From positions 1-16,072 of the forward strand of contig PITI01000245.1 in the NCBI GenBank assembly GCA_004325065.1: a stretch of 16,072 nucleotides of DNA. The letters run 5' to 3'. Within the stretch, counting starts at the first letter, position 1, and the number at the start of each line of letters is the position of its first letter. The position numbers and the translations under genes were made by a program. Shown piece by piece: positions 1 to 10,100 of the stretch. The notes beneath the pieces were generated by a model, which was not told where the DNA came from, ran no database searches, and worked only from the letters and a program-made list of their open reading frames with translations. This DNA comes from Hamiltosporidium magnivora. Taxonomy: Eukaryota > Microsporidia > Dubosqiidae.

Positions 1-2
1 AA

Positions 3-113
3 TATGCAAGGATGTCATCTAAAAATGGGATTAATCTTAATTTCGGTGGCTGCAAATTCGAATACGTATCTGAAAAATGCAATAGCTGCGAAGGGAAAAA
101 GTTTATAACTTGA
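3..113 (+). CDS. possible 3' end of a gene truncated by the window edge
   Basis: A reading frame enters from the left edge and ends at TGA 111-113, giving about 36 codons. An in-frame ATG lies at 12-14, but the frame is open before it, so the true start may be outside the window. The tail contains GGCKFEYV followed by CNSCEGKKF, that is C-x(8)-C-x(2)-C, which could bind zinc or form disulfides. This stretch is visibly richer in G+C than the DNA after it, and an AATAAA hexamer occurs at about 232, roughly 120 bases past the stop. I do not recognise the protein. A second frame (ATG at 4-6) is also open here, so the frame choice is not certain. Confidence 0.3.
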   Translation, partial: YARMSSKNGINLNFGGCKFEYVSEKCNSCEGKKFIT

Positions 114-599
114 AATTCTGCTCAAAAAAAACAGCGAACACAATTAAAACCCATAGAACTGATAGTTTTGGTTTTGGCTACATTTTTCTCCTCACTTTTA
201 ATTTAATATAAAATCTTCCCATTTTCGTATAAATAAAAGATCTATAAAAATTACTAAATTGCCCGTAATATATTTTATAGTTTGGAATTCGTTATACTAC
301 ACCAACTCAGGTTGTTTGATTTGTAAATTTGGGATTTTCGTTGTTGCAAAATTTTTAATAGGAAGTCTATTTACTGCAATTCGGAAATATGGTGTTACTT
401 AGCAAATAAAATGTGACATATAATATAGTTTACACATAAAATTTTTTAAAGCTTGCGGAAATTAAAGATATGATAAAATATATTAAGGAACTGATATGTT
501 TTTTTTCAAAGTTGAATACAATATTATTTTAGAAATTAGAAACTAAAATATAGTTTGCATGGCTTTATTTTTAGAAAAATAAATAAATTTTATAATTAT
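114..599. other. AT-rich intergenic stretch
   Basis: Very AT-rich DNA with many short A and T runs and frequent stops in all frames. I see no gene, repeat or RNA here beyond the possible AATAAA near 232 that may serve the left-edge gene. Confidence 0.5.
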
Positions 600-758
600 A
601 GATTTCTTAGAATCCTGAGTGAAGAGGAAATAAACAGATAAAAAACCTTTCTGCTTGGCAATGAGTGTGTGGATCTGGTAAGTGGATCATTGTTTGGAAT
701 CATGGTGGGAATAAAACCACATTACATATTCGATTGTTCAATAGGAGTTGTTAGAAGG

Positions 759-788
759 GAAAAGGTCTAAGAAATAGTGAACCTTTTC
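759..788 (+). other. RNA-type hairpin inside the structured island
   Basis: GAAAAGGT at 759-766 is perfectly complementary to ACCTTTTC at 781-788. Inside the loop, CTA (767-769) can pair with TAG (775-777) around a 5-base loop, extending the hairpin after a 3-base bulge (778-780). The pairing is direct from sequence; function is unknown. Confidence 0.55.
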
Positions 789-1100
789 TACAAATTTATT
801 TGTTGTTTTTTATATAACCAGATCGGAAACAGCAGCTAAATTAATAGGTAATTGTCATGTAAAAGCATGGAAACCTAGCCTTGCTCACTCGGGTTAGAAG
901 ACTTAGCGCCTGGGAGATATAAAAATAAAAACCATTAAAATCCGGGAGAGCCAAGTAGCCGGTTATACCTGTTGTTATGACATTGCACTGTCTAGGTGGA
1001 CCCCATGTAAATCTCTGAAATATATCTTAGCTAGAAGTTTATTGGGTTCAGAAAATGTAACTAAGTGGGAATGATGCATAGTCTTGGAGGGAGACTTAAG

Positions 1101-1114
1101 GGGGCTTCGGCCTT
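1101..1114 (+). other. cUUCGg tetraloop hairpin
   Basis: GGGGC (1101-1105), loop TTCG (1106-1109), GGCCTT (1110-1115). C1105-G1110, G1104-C1111 and G1103-C1112 are Watson-Crick pairs, and two further G-U pairs are possible. The cUUCGg cap is a hallmark of stable structured RNA and rare in such AT-rich DNA. It sits inside the span of the 1121-1241 helix region and supports an RNA role for the island. Confidence 0.55.
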
Positions 1115-1120
1115 CGATCA

Positions 1121-1241
1121 CACTCCATGCAACGGACAGTAACGAACTCCAGACAACTACTTCGCCTATTAATTTGGTTCACAACACCTGTTAGATGAAA
1201 GGCTTTGGGACGTAGGTATCGCAGGAGGTACTGATGGAGTG
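1121..1241 (+). other. distant 8-bp helix closing a putative RNA domain
   Basis: CACTCCAT at 1121-1128 is perfectly complementary to ATGGAGTG at 1234-1241, 105 bases apart. An alternative local pairing of GGAG near 1086-1089 with the same CTCC is possible, so the fold may switch or the helix may be fortuitous. Confidence 0.35.
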
Positions 1242-1508
1242 CTGGGGTAGCAGTTATTTATGTTAAACCTAGAACTGCGTTAATGCCATGAAAACAAATA
1301 TAACACTTGCCACTATTTTAAAAAGGTGATAATTTTAAAAAAAGTTTATTTTAATTAAAATATTGTATTTTAAAAATACACCAATGGTCAAATAATGCCC
1401 AAACTTTTAATTATTTTTTTCGCGAACTTAATTTTCTAATATTCGAATTTTTATATGTAGCAATATGTATTCAAGTCTGTCATACAAGTAAACTTAAAAT
1501 TATGTTAA

Positions 1509-1790
1509 AGACAGATTTTCGCTATCTTTTTAGACGAACCATGGAAATATCTGGCTAATAAAGCACAAATTTGCATTGAATATTCTCTCTTTATGCTTTT
1601 GGATATCTATGCATATTCGATTCTGAAAACGCAAGCTGTTATAGATACTTCTTACGGCATAGATGAATTTTTTTGAGCAACTTGCATTTTTCAGTGATTC
1701 TCGATTATTATTTTTTGCATTTGTTTAAATACTTTAAATGAAAAAAAATATTCATTATCTCAAAATTGGGCATTATACCAATTATTTTAG
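1509..1790 (+). pseudogene. possible decayed coding fragment
   Basis: A plus-strand frame runs 55 codons from 1509 to TGA 1674-1676 without a proper ATG start, then continues in the same frame, with a second stop seven codons on, to TAG 1788-1790. That is about 93 codons with two internal stops where roughly eight would be expected for this composition. The first part includes words such as LDEPWKYLANKAQ and LDIYAYSILKTQ. I recognise no family and found no convincing match to genes A or B. It may be a gene remnant or a chance run. Confidence 0.2.
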
Positions 1791-3416
1791 TAAGAAATCT
1801 TCTTTACGAAATAATTCTTTTCATTTCTTGCAATATTACAATTGCTATCATCAGGTTTAAGAAAATGAAAATTTTGGTTTAAGCAGTTAGTACTTTTAAC
1901 CATATTTTCGGCTTATAGGAATATTTCTTAATCTATGTAATTTTCTATGTATAATAGCAATGTTTCTAGACTTTTCATTTTATATAAAAACGAGCATTTC
2001 AATATGATCTACCTTGTTTTTTGTAATTCTATTTTTCTGATTTATTTCTTGTTTTTGGAAAGAGATTTGTTCGTTTTTGTCCATGATTTTTCTTTAAAAG
2101 ATTTCCGAATATGATGTTTAAATCTATGCATTGGTTACAGGTTACATATTTTCTTATAAAATCTTTCTTTTGTCAAGTGCAAATAATTGCTTTTAAAGCA
2201 CAATTTTGGAAGGCTAAACCAATTTTTAAAAACAGAGTTAATTTTTATATAAAATAAATCAAAAACTTGGTTTCTTGCATATTATTAATTGTCTTTTTGT
2301 AAATATTTTATCATTTTCGCCGATATCCCTCTTAATATTACCGGGTAAAGAAATTTTCAAAAAACTAAATTCTTCAAAATTCCCTTTGGTACCAAAAAAA
2401 TTTCTGTTTTGTTTCTCGAACGATTTTATATTATCTGCAGCGTGATATCTTACGGTTTTTTTATAATTTCGCTATATGGAATTTTTATACAATATATTCG
2501 AATGAGGTAAATCATGCTTAAATAGCATGATGATCATAATGAGAGGAGTTTATAATACAGAATATAAGAAGTTAGTTCAGTCATTTAATCGTTTAGTATA
2601 ATTTTTTTGACCAGCTTTTTAATCATTAAGATTTCTAAATATAGATGATATCTACTTGAATACAATTAAATTTCTTTGTTGGCAACTAATAGAATCGCCA
2701 AAGCTTCTGTTTTAAAAAGTACTGGATGTTAAGCTCGTAAAAACGAACTTTCTTTTGCAGTATAAAAAAAACTGCCAAAAAAATCTTAACTTTATTTTCT
2801 GAGCTATAGTCTCCTATCCAATTCAATAAGAATTTCTTAGTCTCATCTGATCTGTTTCTCGTATTGTTTTTCTAGTCATTCATTTGCAAATTATTACTCG
2901 CTTCGGGCCATTTCTAATAAAAAATTAAGCTTTTTTAACTGCTTATTTCTCTTCTTCTTTTATATTTACTTTAAATTTTCCAAAGTTTTAGCTTGGCTTT
3001 AATTTATGTCTGTTCAGTATTCTCCTATTTTATTCATTTTGTTCCTCTCTCAAAGAAATTTATTATTGTGGAGTGTTTTATTTGTCTGTATTAACCGTGT
3101 TTTCTAACGATATGCTTATTTTTTAATTTATTTATGCATAAATCCATACACATTTATTAAAATATTTTCAATTTAATCAAGTATAAAATTCCACAAAGCT
3201 ATTCAAGAAAAATCTTTTTGTTAATTATTATTGAAAATATGAATAAATTACACAGAAGAATAGTAGAAAAGCATCAATCGTATCATACAATTTTTAATGC
3301 AACGGTAAACTGCTTTTTAAAAACTCTTGCAAGATATGTTATTTTTTTAAAATCGAAAAAAAAAGAAAAATTAAAAAACCCAATCTATGATATTATTCTT
3401 TGATAACTAATACAAT
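1791..3416. other. AT-rich intergenic stretch, no convincing gene
   Basis: About 1.6 kb of AT-rich DNA. The only notable item is an 87-codon stop-free run on the plus strand ending at 3403, with its first ATG at 3239 (54 aa, MNKLHRRIVEKH...). It ends 13 bases before the stop of the opposing relic at 3417, has no recognisable domain and is within the length range expected by chance, so it is not called as a gene. Confidence 0.5.
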
Positions 3417-4244
3417 TTAGAAGTGTTTTCGGAAATTTATTTCAAATATTTTCTTGAACCAAAAGAATCGTTTTAATGTTTTATGTTCGATTTTACTCAC
3501 AATTATTGGTTGTATAAGATTTATGAACAAATAGAAAGCGTCATTTTTTAATTGAAGCACTCTTATTGGTGTCTCATATTTTTTGAACCAATTAAACGTT
3601 TCGAGGTGAGTCATCGTCGTCGAGACATTACTGAATAATATAAATGATTTTTTTCAAATTATATAGCTACTGTCAACTTAAAGAAATTAGAATTGTTCAA
3701 AATGTTCGAGCATTTTAAAAAATATTTGAGCAAGTGTGAAAAAAATCATAGATTATAAGAAATCTTGACATAACCTGTACTTAGAAAGATTCTGATGATT
3801 GGATAAGCAGTTTTTAAAAATTTATTTGGTTTTTTCTTTTGATAAACCCAGTTTATTCAGCTATACATTGAAAGAATGCTTCATAACACCATATTTACAT
3901 AACATATGTTTCGCATTTTATGAGTTAGGAAATATGAATCACCTAAAAAGAACGAACTCAATAGTTCTCTATTAACCATCAGTAAGAAAAGACGATCAAA
4001 AAGATCAGGGATGTTTGAAGATTGAAATCATATATCCGAGAAGCCAATAATATTGCTAATTGAAAAGCAAAAACCGCATCATAGAATATTGCCAAATTTA
4101 TGTATGTTTAATTCAATAGAATATCAAATTGTATTACTATTAATTGATTGGGTAACAATAAAGTATTTTTGTCTTAGAATTTTTAATTCGCTCAAGTTTT
4201 TGATTTTTATTTAGCTACATAATTATTAATTCAATTTTACTCAT
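3417..4244 (-). pseudogene. decayed relative of gene A (putative secreted protein family)
   Basis: Read on the minus strand from about 4244 to TAA 3417-3419, coding-like blocks in changing frames are broken by about eight stops and at least three frameshifts. The central block reads AILLASRIYDFN, then after a shift NIPDLFDRLFLLMVN. Gene A has LILLTEFRFKIYDFN followed by YIPGITKLIIVYTN (residues 451-485), with similar spacing. Upstream, a stretch ending in LAIFY sits where gene A has MRILY. The last block is a 78-codon stop-free run to the stop at 3417, containing MTHLETFNWFKKYETP. The C-terminal part after the match is longer than in gene A and does not align. It lies just downstream of gene A, in the same orientation. 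What is seen is the blocks and stops; common descent with gene A is inference from short alignments. Confidence 0.4.
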
Positions 4245-4387
4245 ACATATACTAAATAGAAAGCTTGGTTATAGAATCAAAAATTCAAATTTAGCTTCCA
4301 AACTCTCTTATTTATTGTTATATAAACTATTAGATGAAAAATTATATTTTAGTGCTTAATATAGAATATAAAATATGAAACTTAAAC

Positions 4388-4393
4388 TTTATT
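4388..4393 (-). terminator. possible polyadenylation signal for gene A
   Basis: AATAAA on the minus strand (TTTATT on plus), about 77 bases past the stop of gene A. The distance is rather long and the hexamer is common in DNA this AT-rich, so the support is modest. Confidence 0.25.
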
Positions 4394-4469
4394 CGTTAAA
4401 AAGGATCTTAAACGTAAATTCCATTGCCTAAAAACATAATTTATGTCTTCAAAATTATAGAATTGTTTT

Positions 4470-6359
4470 TTAATTGATATATTTAAATTTATTATTAAAT
4501 TCATTCATTCTTATATTCCAGGAATAATATGAAATATAAATTTCAAACTGATATTTTGGGCATAAAAAGCTTCTTACCTGTGAATAATAAAATACAAGAA
4601 AATTTAAAAGTAATTTTTTATCTTTTATGTTTTTATTATTCGAATCTATTATATCCATACACCATTTGTATTTGATTCTCATAGTGTTTACTCTACACTT
4701 ATACTTTTTTCTTATTTTATATTCCGCTTGTACTTCTTTAATGAGTTGAAAAAAAAAGTCGATGATTTCTTCGAGTGCTTCATTTACTAAGAACTTGTCT
4801 AGATCTAAGAGATTTATTTCCGGCACTTTATTATCACGGAAAAACAAAAGCATTTTTCCGGTAAAGTTTTCCAAAGATTGAGACGGTTTAATCGAACGTA
4901 TCATATTCGTATAAACTATAATAAGTTTTGTGATTCCAGGGATATAATATTTAAGCGATTTATTGTTAAAATCATAAATCTTAAATCTAAATTCTGTTAG
5001 CAGAATAAGCGCATATATTTTACCCACATTTTTTCCATCTTTACATCCATAAAGAATTCTCATAAATATAGATTTAAGAAAGAATATTTCTATATCTAAG
5101 TTCAATATTGGTATTCGTTGTTTATATGCTCTATTATGGGTTTTTGTGCCAGCTGACATTTTTATTGTAGGATCCTTCATATTTGACAATATGGTTTCCA
5201 CCCGCGTAAATAATACATCAAATAGAAAACATGTATATAGAATATATCCATCTTGTATGTTTTGCTCAAAACCGGTATTATAAATATTTTTGATCGCTAT
5301 AAGCTCATGTAAAAAGTAAATTTCTGCGCATGTTTTGAGTTTATCTAAAACATTCATAAATCCATTTTTATTGATAAAACTTGATAAATAAGCGCCTTGA
5401 AGTTTTATTTTGTTGTTTCTTTCATATTCTACCAATTTCAATGCAAATGAAAACATTCTATCAATATCCCTTAAAACATCACTTCTAAAACTCGTTTTTA
5501 GAAACAATTTTTCTTCTTTTAACATGTCAGAAATATTTTCGTCATTTAAAATATGATTTGTATTGTTCACATGTACTTTATTAGGTAGTTCTTCATCAAT
5601 ATTATTCAAAAATGATTTTATATTTTGAATAAACCCCTTTATTTTAGCCTTTATGTTTAACTCATCACTTTGATTTCGATATCGGCTAGTTGGTAAGCAT
5701 AATGTTTCAAATGTATTTATATGATCTAAAAAGTATTTTTTCGAATCAAAATTGATCTGTTCATGAATACTTTGTTGTTCAGCTGTGGAATAACTTGAAG
5801 GTATTTTTATTTCATTTGGAAATTGATTTGAAGTAGAGACAGCGTCGCATGAATATTTAGTGCCGTGATATTCCTCTAAATTCGGAACACGGTGTTTTTT
5901 GGTTTCTTCATTACTTTTATATTTTGATAATGAATTGGTACTTTCATTATGAACGGAAGTTGTTGTATCTATTAAAATACCCGTGTCTGTTTTTGTTTTC
6001 ATATTTAATTGGTCGATCTTATGAGAACAAAATGTATAAATCGAATTATCATTACTCGAGGTATTTTCTGGACTAACTTTGTTAAAAATATTCCATTCGG
6101 ATTTCTGCCTACTGATTTCAAGTCTTCTTTTTTTGTTTATTAGGTCTATTATATGGTTTAACTTATCCCGTTTTGTCTTCCTTTTGATGAATTCACATTC
6201 CGAACTGCCTCGTGCATTAACTGAAGTCATATAATTCGAATTAACAGTTTGATCATTATATACAGATAATGAATTGTCTTCTTTTGATACAGTTGCACTG
6301 TTTATAAATCCTATAAAACATTTTGAAAACTTGCAAATGAACAATAGCATGGCAAACAT
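4470..6359 (-). CDS. gene A: hypothetical secreted protein, 629 aa
   Basis: An intact intronless frame from ATG 6357-6359 to TAA 4470-4472, far longer than chance allows. No known family is recognised. Residues 1-22 (MFAMLLFICKFSKCFIGFIN then SA) look like a secretion signal or N-terminal anchor, with possible cleavage after NSA; Lys10 and Lys13 make it imperfect. Met4 is an alternative start. Residues 23 to about 210 are polar, Ser/Thr/Asn/Lys-rich and probably disordered, with a basic cluster KRKTKRDK (59-66) and NKKRR (75-79) resembling a bipartite nuclear localisation signal. Residues about 235-629 are Leu/Ile/Phe-rich and probably helical. Residues 448-487 contain IYALILLTEFRFKIYDFN and ITKLIIVYTNMI, which align with gene B. 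There is no C-run before the ATG; the leader is AT-rich with a TATATATA-like run about 55 bases upstream. The likely role is a lineage-specific protein exported toward the host, which is inference. Confidence 0.85.
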   Translation of the reverse strand: MFAMLLFICKFSKCFIGFINSATVSKEDNSLSVYNDQTVNSNYMTSVNARGSSECEFIKRKTKRDKLNHIIDLINKKRRLEISRQKSEWNIFNKVSPENTSSNDNSIYTFCSHKIDQLNMKTKTDTGILIDTTTSVHNESTNSLSKYKSNEETKKHRVPNLEEYHGTKYSCDAVSTSNQFPNEIKIPSSYSTAEQQSIHEQINFDSKKYFLDHINTFETLCLPTSRYRNQSDELNIKAKIKGFIQNIKSFLNNIDEELPNKVHVNNTNHILNDENISDMLKEEKLFLKTSFRSDVLRDIDRMFSFALKLVEYERNNKIKLQGAYLSSFINKNGFMNVLDKLKTCAEIYFLHELIAIKNIYNTGFEQNIQDGYILYTCFLFDVLFTRVETILSNMKDPTIKMSAGTKTHNRAYKQRIPILNLDIEIFFLKSIFMRILYGCKDGKNVGKIYALILLTEFRFKIYDFNNKSLKYYIPGITKLIIVYTNMIRSIKPSQSLENFTGKMLLFFRDNKVPEINLLDLDKFLVNEALEEIIDFFFQLIKEVQAEYKIRKKYKCRVNTMRIKYKWCMDIIDSNNKNIKDKKLLLNFLVFYYSQVRSFLCPKYQFEIYISYYSWNIRMNEFNNKFKYIN

Positions 6360-6521
6360 GAAGAAAATTATATAAATAGTTATTAAATGTGGAAAAACAA
6401 TTTGATATTTTCTATATATAGAGCTAATAAGGTTTTAATAATTGATCACCTAAGATATTTCTTTTAATGGATAATTCTGATTCTCTATACTGAAGTGTAT
6501 ATAATTTTTGGTAGTTTTAAC
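6360..6521. promoter_or_regulatory. upstream region of gene A
   Basis: Between the start of gene A and the stop of the relic above it. On the minus strand it carries CTCTATATATAGA about 55 bases before the ATG, which could be a TATA-type element, and no CCC or GGG signal beside the start. Evidence is position and composition only. Confidence 0.2.
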
Positions 6522-7168
6522 CTAATTTGAATTTTTATAAGAATGATTCTTTTTATGGATCGGAGCACTATCTTTTGAATAACTCCGCTCTTTTAACAAT
6601 TTTCTTTCGGCTTCCATATTGAGACTAAATTTTTTTGCCTCAAAAAATAAGTATTCTAGATCTTCTTTATTAATTAACTCATTTTTCTGTTGTCTAATTT
6701 ATGATCGAATGTCTAAAGGGAATAAAGGCGATACATGGCGCGTATGAATTTTCTTTTATCAAATATACCGTTTGGCATGTATATACCCTTTTCAAAAGTG
6801 TTACATTGATATTTCACAAGAAATCCTGGTGTCATGTTTAATTTTTGTTTTCTAGAACCGACTAAGCTATATTTCGATGTATAGGATTAAACACATGCTA
6901 ATCATTGATAATTTCGAATCGCTAACATTCTGAAATGATATGCTAATGTATGATGAGGAACACAGGATAGCAAGAGTTTCGGAATCAGCTCTGAACTAGT
7001 CAATTTATCACGAGAAGTTGTATTCAGAATGTTTTATGTAACGGCTGGTGTAGAGTTATTATGTTTGGCCTTGTATTGTGTAAAATGAGCTATATCAATT
7101 TAGATAAATAAAAAGCAATTTAATCGGGGAATAATATCACCCGTTTCTAGTTTCGAACTCCGATTGAT
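6522..7168 (-). pseudogene. decayed protein gene of unknown family
   Basis: On the minus strand one frame from about 7168 to 6680 shows only five internal stops in about 160 codons, in DNA richer in G+C than the flanks. Coding-like blocks include DKLTSSELIPKLLLSC, VPHHTLAYHFRMLAIRN, LNMTPGFLVKYQC and MPNGIFDKRKFIRAMYRLY. After one frameshift the frame continues 58 codons without a stop, with INKEDLEYLFFEAKKF and MEAERKLLKERSYSKD, to TAG 6522-6524. The polar, charged C-terminus is unlike genes A and B, and no alignment with them was found. A further minus-strand block at about 7327-7445 (VINREIDFLPVCTLFNKRH) may be its 5' part, but stops there are near chance density and a plus-strand reading competes. 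I recognise no family. The stop lies about 160 bases upstream of gene A. Confidence 0.35.
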
Positions 7169-10100
7169 TTAATTTTTAAATAAACTTGTCACAGTACCAT
7201 TAAATATGGCTACCGAAAATAAAAAATCTAAAAGCATCACTAGCAGAGAGTCTAAAAATCGGTTGATCAATAAATTTGGTGGCATTGGACAATCAGAGAA
7301 GCAATATTTTTGGGTTAAAATATAAAGATATTGAGACTTTTATTTGTAAAATCATGTTTAGAAGCAGACAAATGTCTCTTGTTGAACAACGTACAGACGG
7401 GCAAAAAATCTATTTCTCGATTAATAACATACAAATGTTTATTTAAGAATCTTTTTCAATTGCGCGAATTTGTACAATAAAATCCGCACATATGTATTTT
7501 CTTCTAACTTTTCTGCAAATATTGAAAACCATTTAGAGATTCAAATGTCGAATATTCTAAGAAGCAATTGGAATATATTCCAGTTTTGTTTTATGATAAA
7601 AAAATAGAAAATACTTTTTAGAAATTTAAGATATAACTTTGATTGGAAATGTCGTAAAAGCAGTAAAATTGGAACTCGTTAAAAATTGTCGTTTCCTACA
7701 CAAATTAGATAAAACTCTTTTGTAATATATTCTCTCTGTCTTGATGTGATTACCCTGTAATCATATTAAGTCGTTTAATAATTTTTATTTATTAATTGTG
7801 TGAAAATTAAATTCAAGAAAACAGATCGATTTAGCTTCATACGCATCAAAAAAAGAGAAGAAAAATATTTTTAAAACGTTGTAAATGCATTAGCTTTTAA
7901 AAAGATATTTGTATTTTTGTGCGACACCTGATGAGATTTACAAGTTATTTAGTGAAAGAAATGGTTATATTACTTGTTTATTTAACGAAAAAAAATTCTA
8001 TATAAAATCTTGAGTGCAATATATATGAAGGGTATAAATCTAAAGACCTTTTTAATTCATTTTGAACTAAATTATACTTGCTACCGGATTGATTTCTTTC
8101 GAATCTGCAATCGCCCTATACAAAGTCAAATTTCCAGGCCTATTAACGTAGGAAGTTCAGTATATAATGGCTTATTCATTCGCAAAAATGACCGATGGTT
8201 AGTCAGGAAAAATTTCTTGCCGATTAGTTAAGTGTTTAGATGAAAATAGAATTTTTGACAAATCTAAAGATTATTTGACATACAAGGAATTTTAACACAG
8301 CGAATGGCCTTCTAATTTGAACAATTTATTCGTATTTGTGTTAAAACGAACATGAATTAAATTTAAAATTACAAACTAGCAAAAAAAAGGTTTTTAACGT
8401 TTGATGAAACAAAGCATTCGAAGTCATATCATAAATTTTCAATTGTAAGCTTATTTCCAATAAATATATTTCTTTGTGAATCTAAAAATTCTTGCAGATC
8501 AAGTGTCTAGTTAGGAATCTGATAAATTAAATTGAAAAGAATTGCAGTTATATAATTATTAAACGAAATTTTTCGAAATTTACCTATTCCAAGATTTTAC
8601 AAAAATATCGAAATTCCTTCTATCAATGCGCATAACATCGCATAATGACACAATTTGATCATTTTTGAGGAAATTTTTTGAAGTTTTGAGATTTATTAAT
8701 TTTTTTAATCCATTTATATTTGATGTAAAAAAATACTCGTTATGAAGAATAACATGGAAGCAATTTAAACATCAGATCATCAAATATATTAAAATAACTG
8801 CAAAAAAAGAAATAATAAAAACCTTAAAGGTTTTTCCGAAGCTTTAAATTGTTTAAAAATATTTATGACGCTTTTTATCAAACTTCTCTTCTAAATTTGC
8901 CAATTAGTCATAATTTAACAAATAAATTATAAAAAAGCTGACAATCTAATTATACTATCGATGAATCTTATTCTGAGTGTTCTCACAAAAGATGAAGAAA
9001 TATAAAATTAATTAAACTAATTCTAATCAATTTACAAAACTAAAAACTGCATCAAATTTTTTGTTTTTTGATGAAAAATTTGTGTAGATTATGTTTGCAA
9101 GTTCATTTTTTAGTTAAATGTCAATTATTGAAGTTTTTTCTAATAGTTCCGGACTTTTTATTCTAGTTTTTTCATAGAGTAAGATTTAGAGATGATGAAC
9201 TCAATAAATACTATTTTTAAATTGTGACACGAAGCAAAATTCTTTGCTTTTCACATCTAAATAATACTCTTGGAAATTCATTTAACAATTTTTACAAATA
9301 TTGTTTTTTGGCATTCAACTCATCAAATCATCTTTTTTGATCAAACCGCATATTTTATTTTACATATAAGCGCAGATCGCTTACCAATTTCCAATTTCGA
9401 ATCTATTACCATTTTATACTAATCTTTATGTAATTCGGTGTATCCTTTTTCGAAGTGTCAAAAAGATCCCAAATAACTGTATCCTCGCCTACATCTGGAT
9501 TCAGAATTGTACTATTTTAAAAATGATTCTTTATATTAATGATTCTTAATTTGTTTTTTTCTGATCCGACATATGATTTTGATCTTATTAAGAGCTTTAA
9601 ACTTAATAGAAAATATCCTAGCTTTGCTTTTTCTTAGTGTTTTAAAACACCTTTAACTTCATTGAAATTGTTCCCAGGTACTTAAAAACAGAGATTTTTC
9701 AATCTGTAAGAATCTTTCTCAAAAGAAATTCAACCAGGTTTATATATTAAATCGTGAATATAATTCTCTTACATTCATATATCTTGCATAGAAATTTCTT
9801 GGATTTTGCGGTTAAAGTTTTCATAGACTATTAATATTATTTAGCCTTGATTCCAAATTAAACAAATTATTTGTGACTTCAATAAAATAGTTATTTACTT
9901 GGATATTCTGCGGCTTATGTTTGATTTTAGCCTAAAGAGCATTTCATACAATTTGAAGCAAAGCAATATATAAATAATGTATGGCATGTGCCATATCTTT
10001 ATAAGTTCCAAGTGATTAGAAGTATCGCTATTTAGAAATACTTTATCGTTTTACACAACCAAAGTCACTTAATTTAACGAATAATTTTCATACGAAATCT

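Larger units (their letters stand above)
600..1305 (+). mobile_element. structured G+C-rich island, candidate 5' UTR remnant of a non-LTR retrotransposon, or an ncRNA
   Basis: About 700 bases stand out from the flanks by higher G+C and many G-rich words, but no frame stays open. Seen directly: an 8-bp hairpin (759-766 with 781-788), a cUUCGg-capped hairpin (1101-1105 with 1110-1114), and an 8-bp distant helix (1121-1128 with 1234-1241). The order of words such as CTAGGTGGACCCCATGTAAA, GGGGGCTTCGGCC, AACGAACTCCAGACAACTAC and TAATGCCATGAAAAC resembles, from memory, the structured 5' leaders of insect-type LINE elements (R4/Dong-like or RTE-like); this is not verified. If so it lies on the plus strand, and its coding region should begin near ATG 1288-1290, but that frame stops after 13 codons and the DNA turns AT-rich. 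Alternatives are a stand-alone structured RNA or a non-autonomous element. The borders are estimates from composition. Confidence 0.4.

Noticed and set aside
600..1305. Ribosomal RNA, or group I or II intron, as identity of the structured island
   Set aside because: None of the universal rRNA words and no group I core or group II domain V motif were found.
3239..3403. 54-aa plus-strand frame
   Set aside because: Within chance length for this composition, no domain, no start signal, and it abuts the opposing relic.
7140..7165. tRNA-like B-box word (TTTCGAACTCC)
   Set aside because: No matching acceptor, D or anticodon stems around it.
7206..7536. Plus-strand chain of short frames starting MATENKKSKS
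   Set aside because: It needs a frameshift and reads through a stop, and the minus strand is equally open here; undecidable and near chance.
8010..8231. 73-codon plus-strand frame beginning at TTG (first ATG 8025)
   Set aside because: No ATG at the listed start, no recognised family, and chance runs of this length are expected in the window.
9120..9525. Minus-strand frame with coding-like blocks (NPDVGEDTVIWDLF)
   Set aside because: Nine stops in about 135 codons is close to the chance density, so it is not called as a pseudogene.
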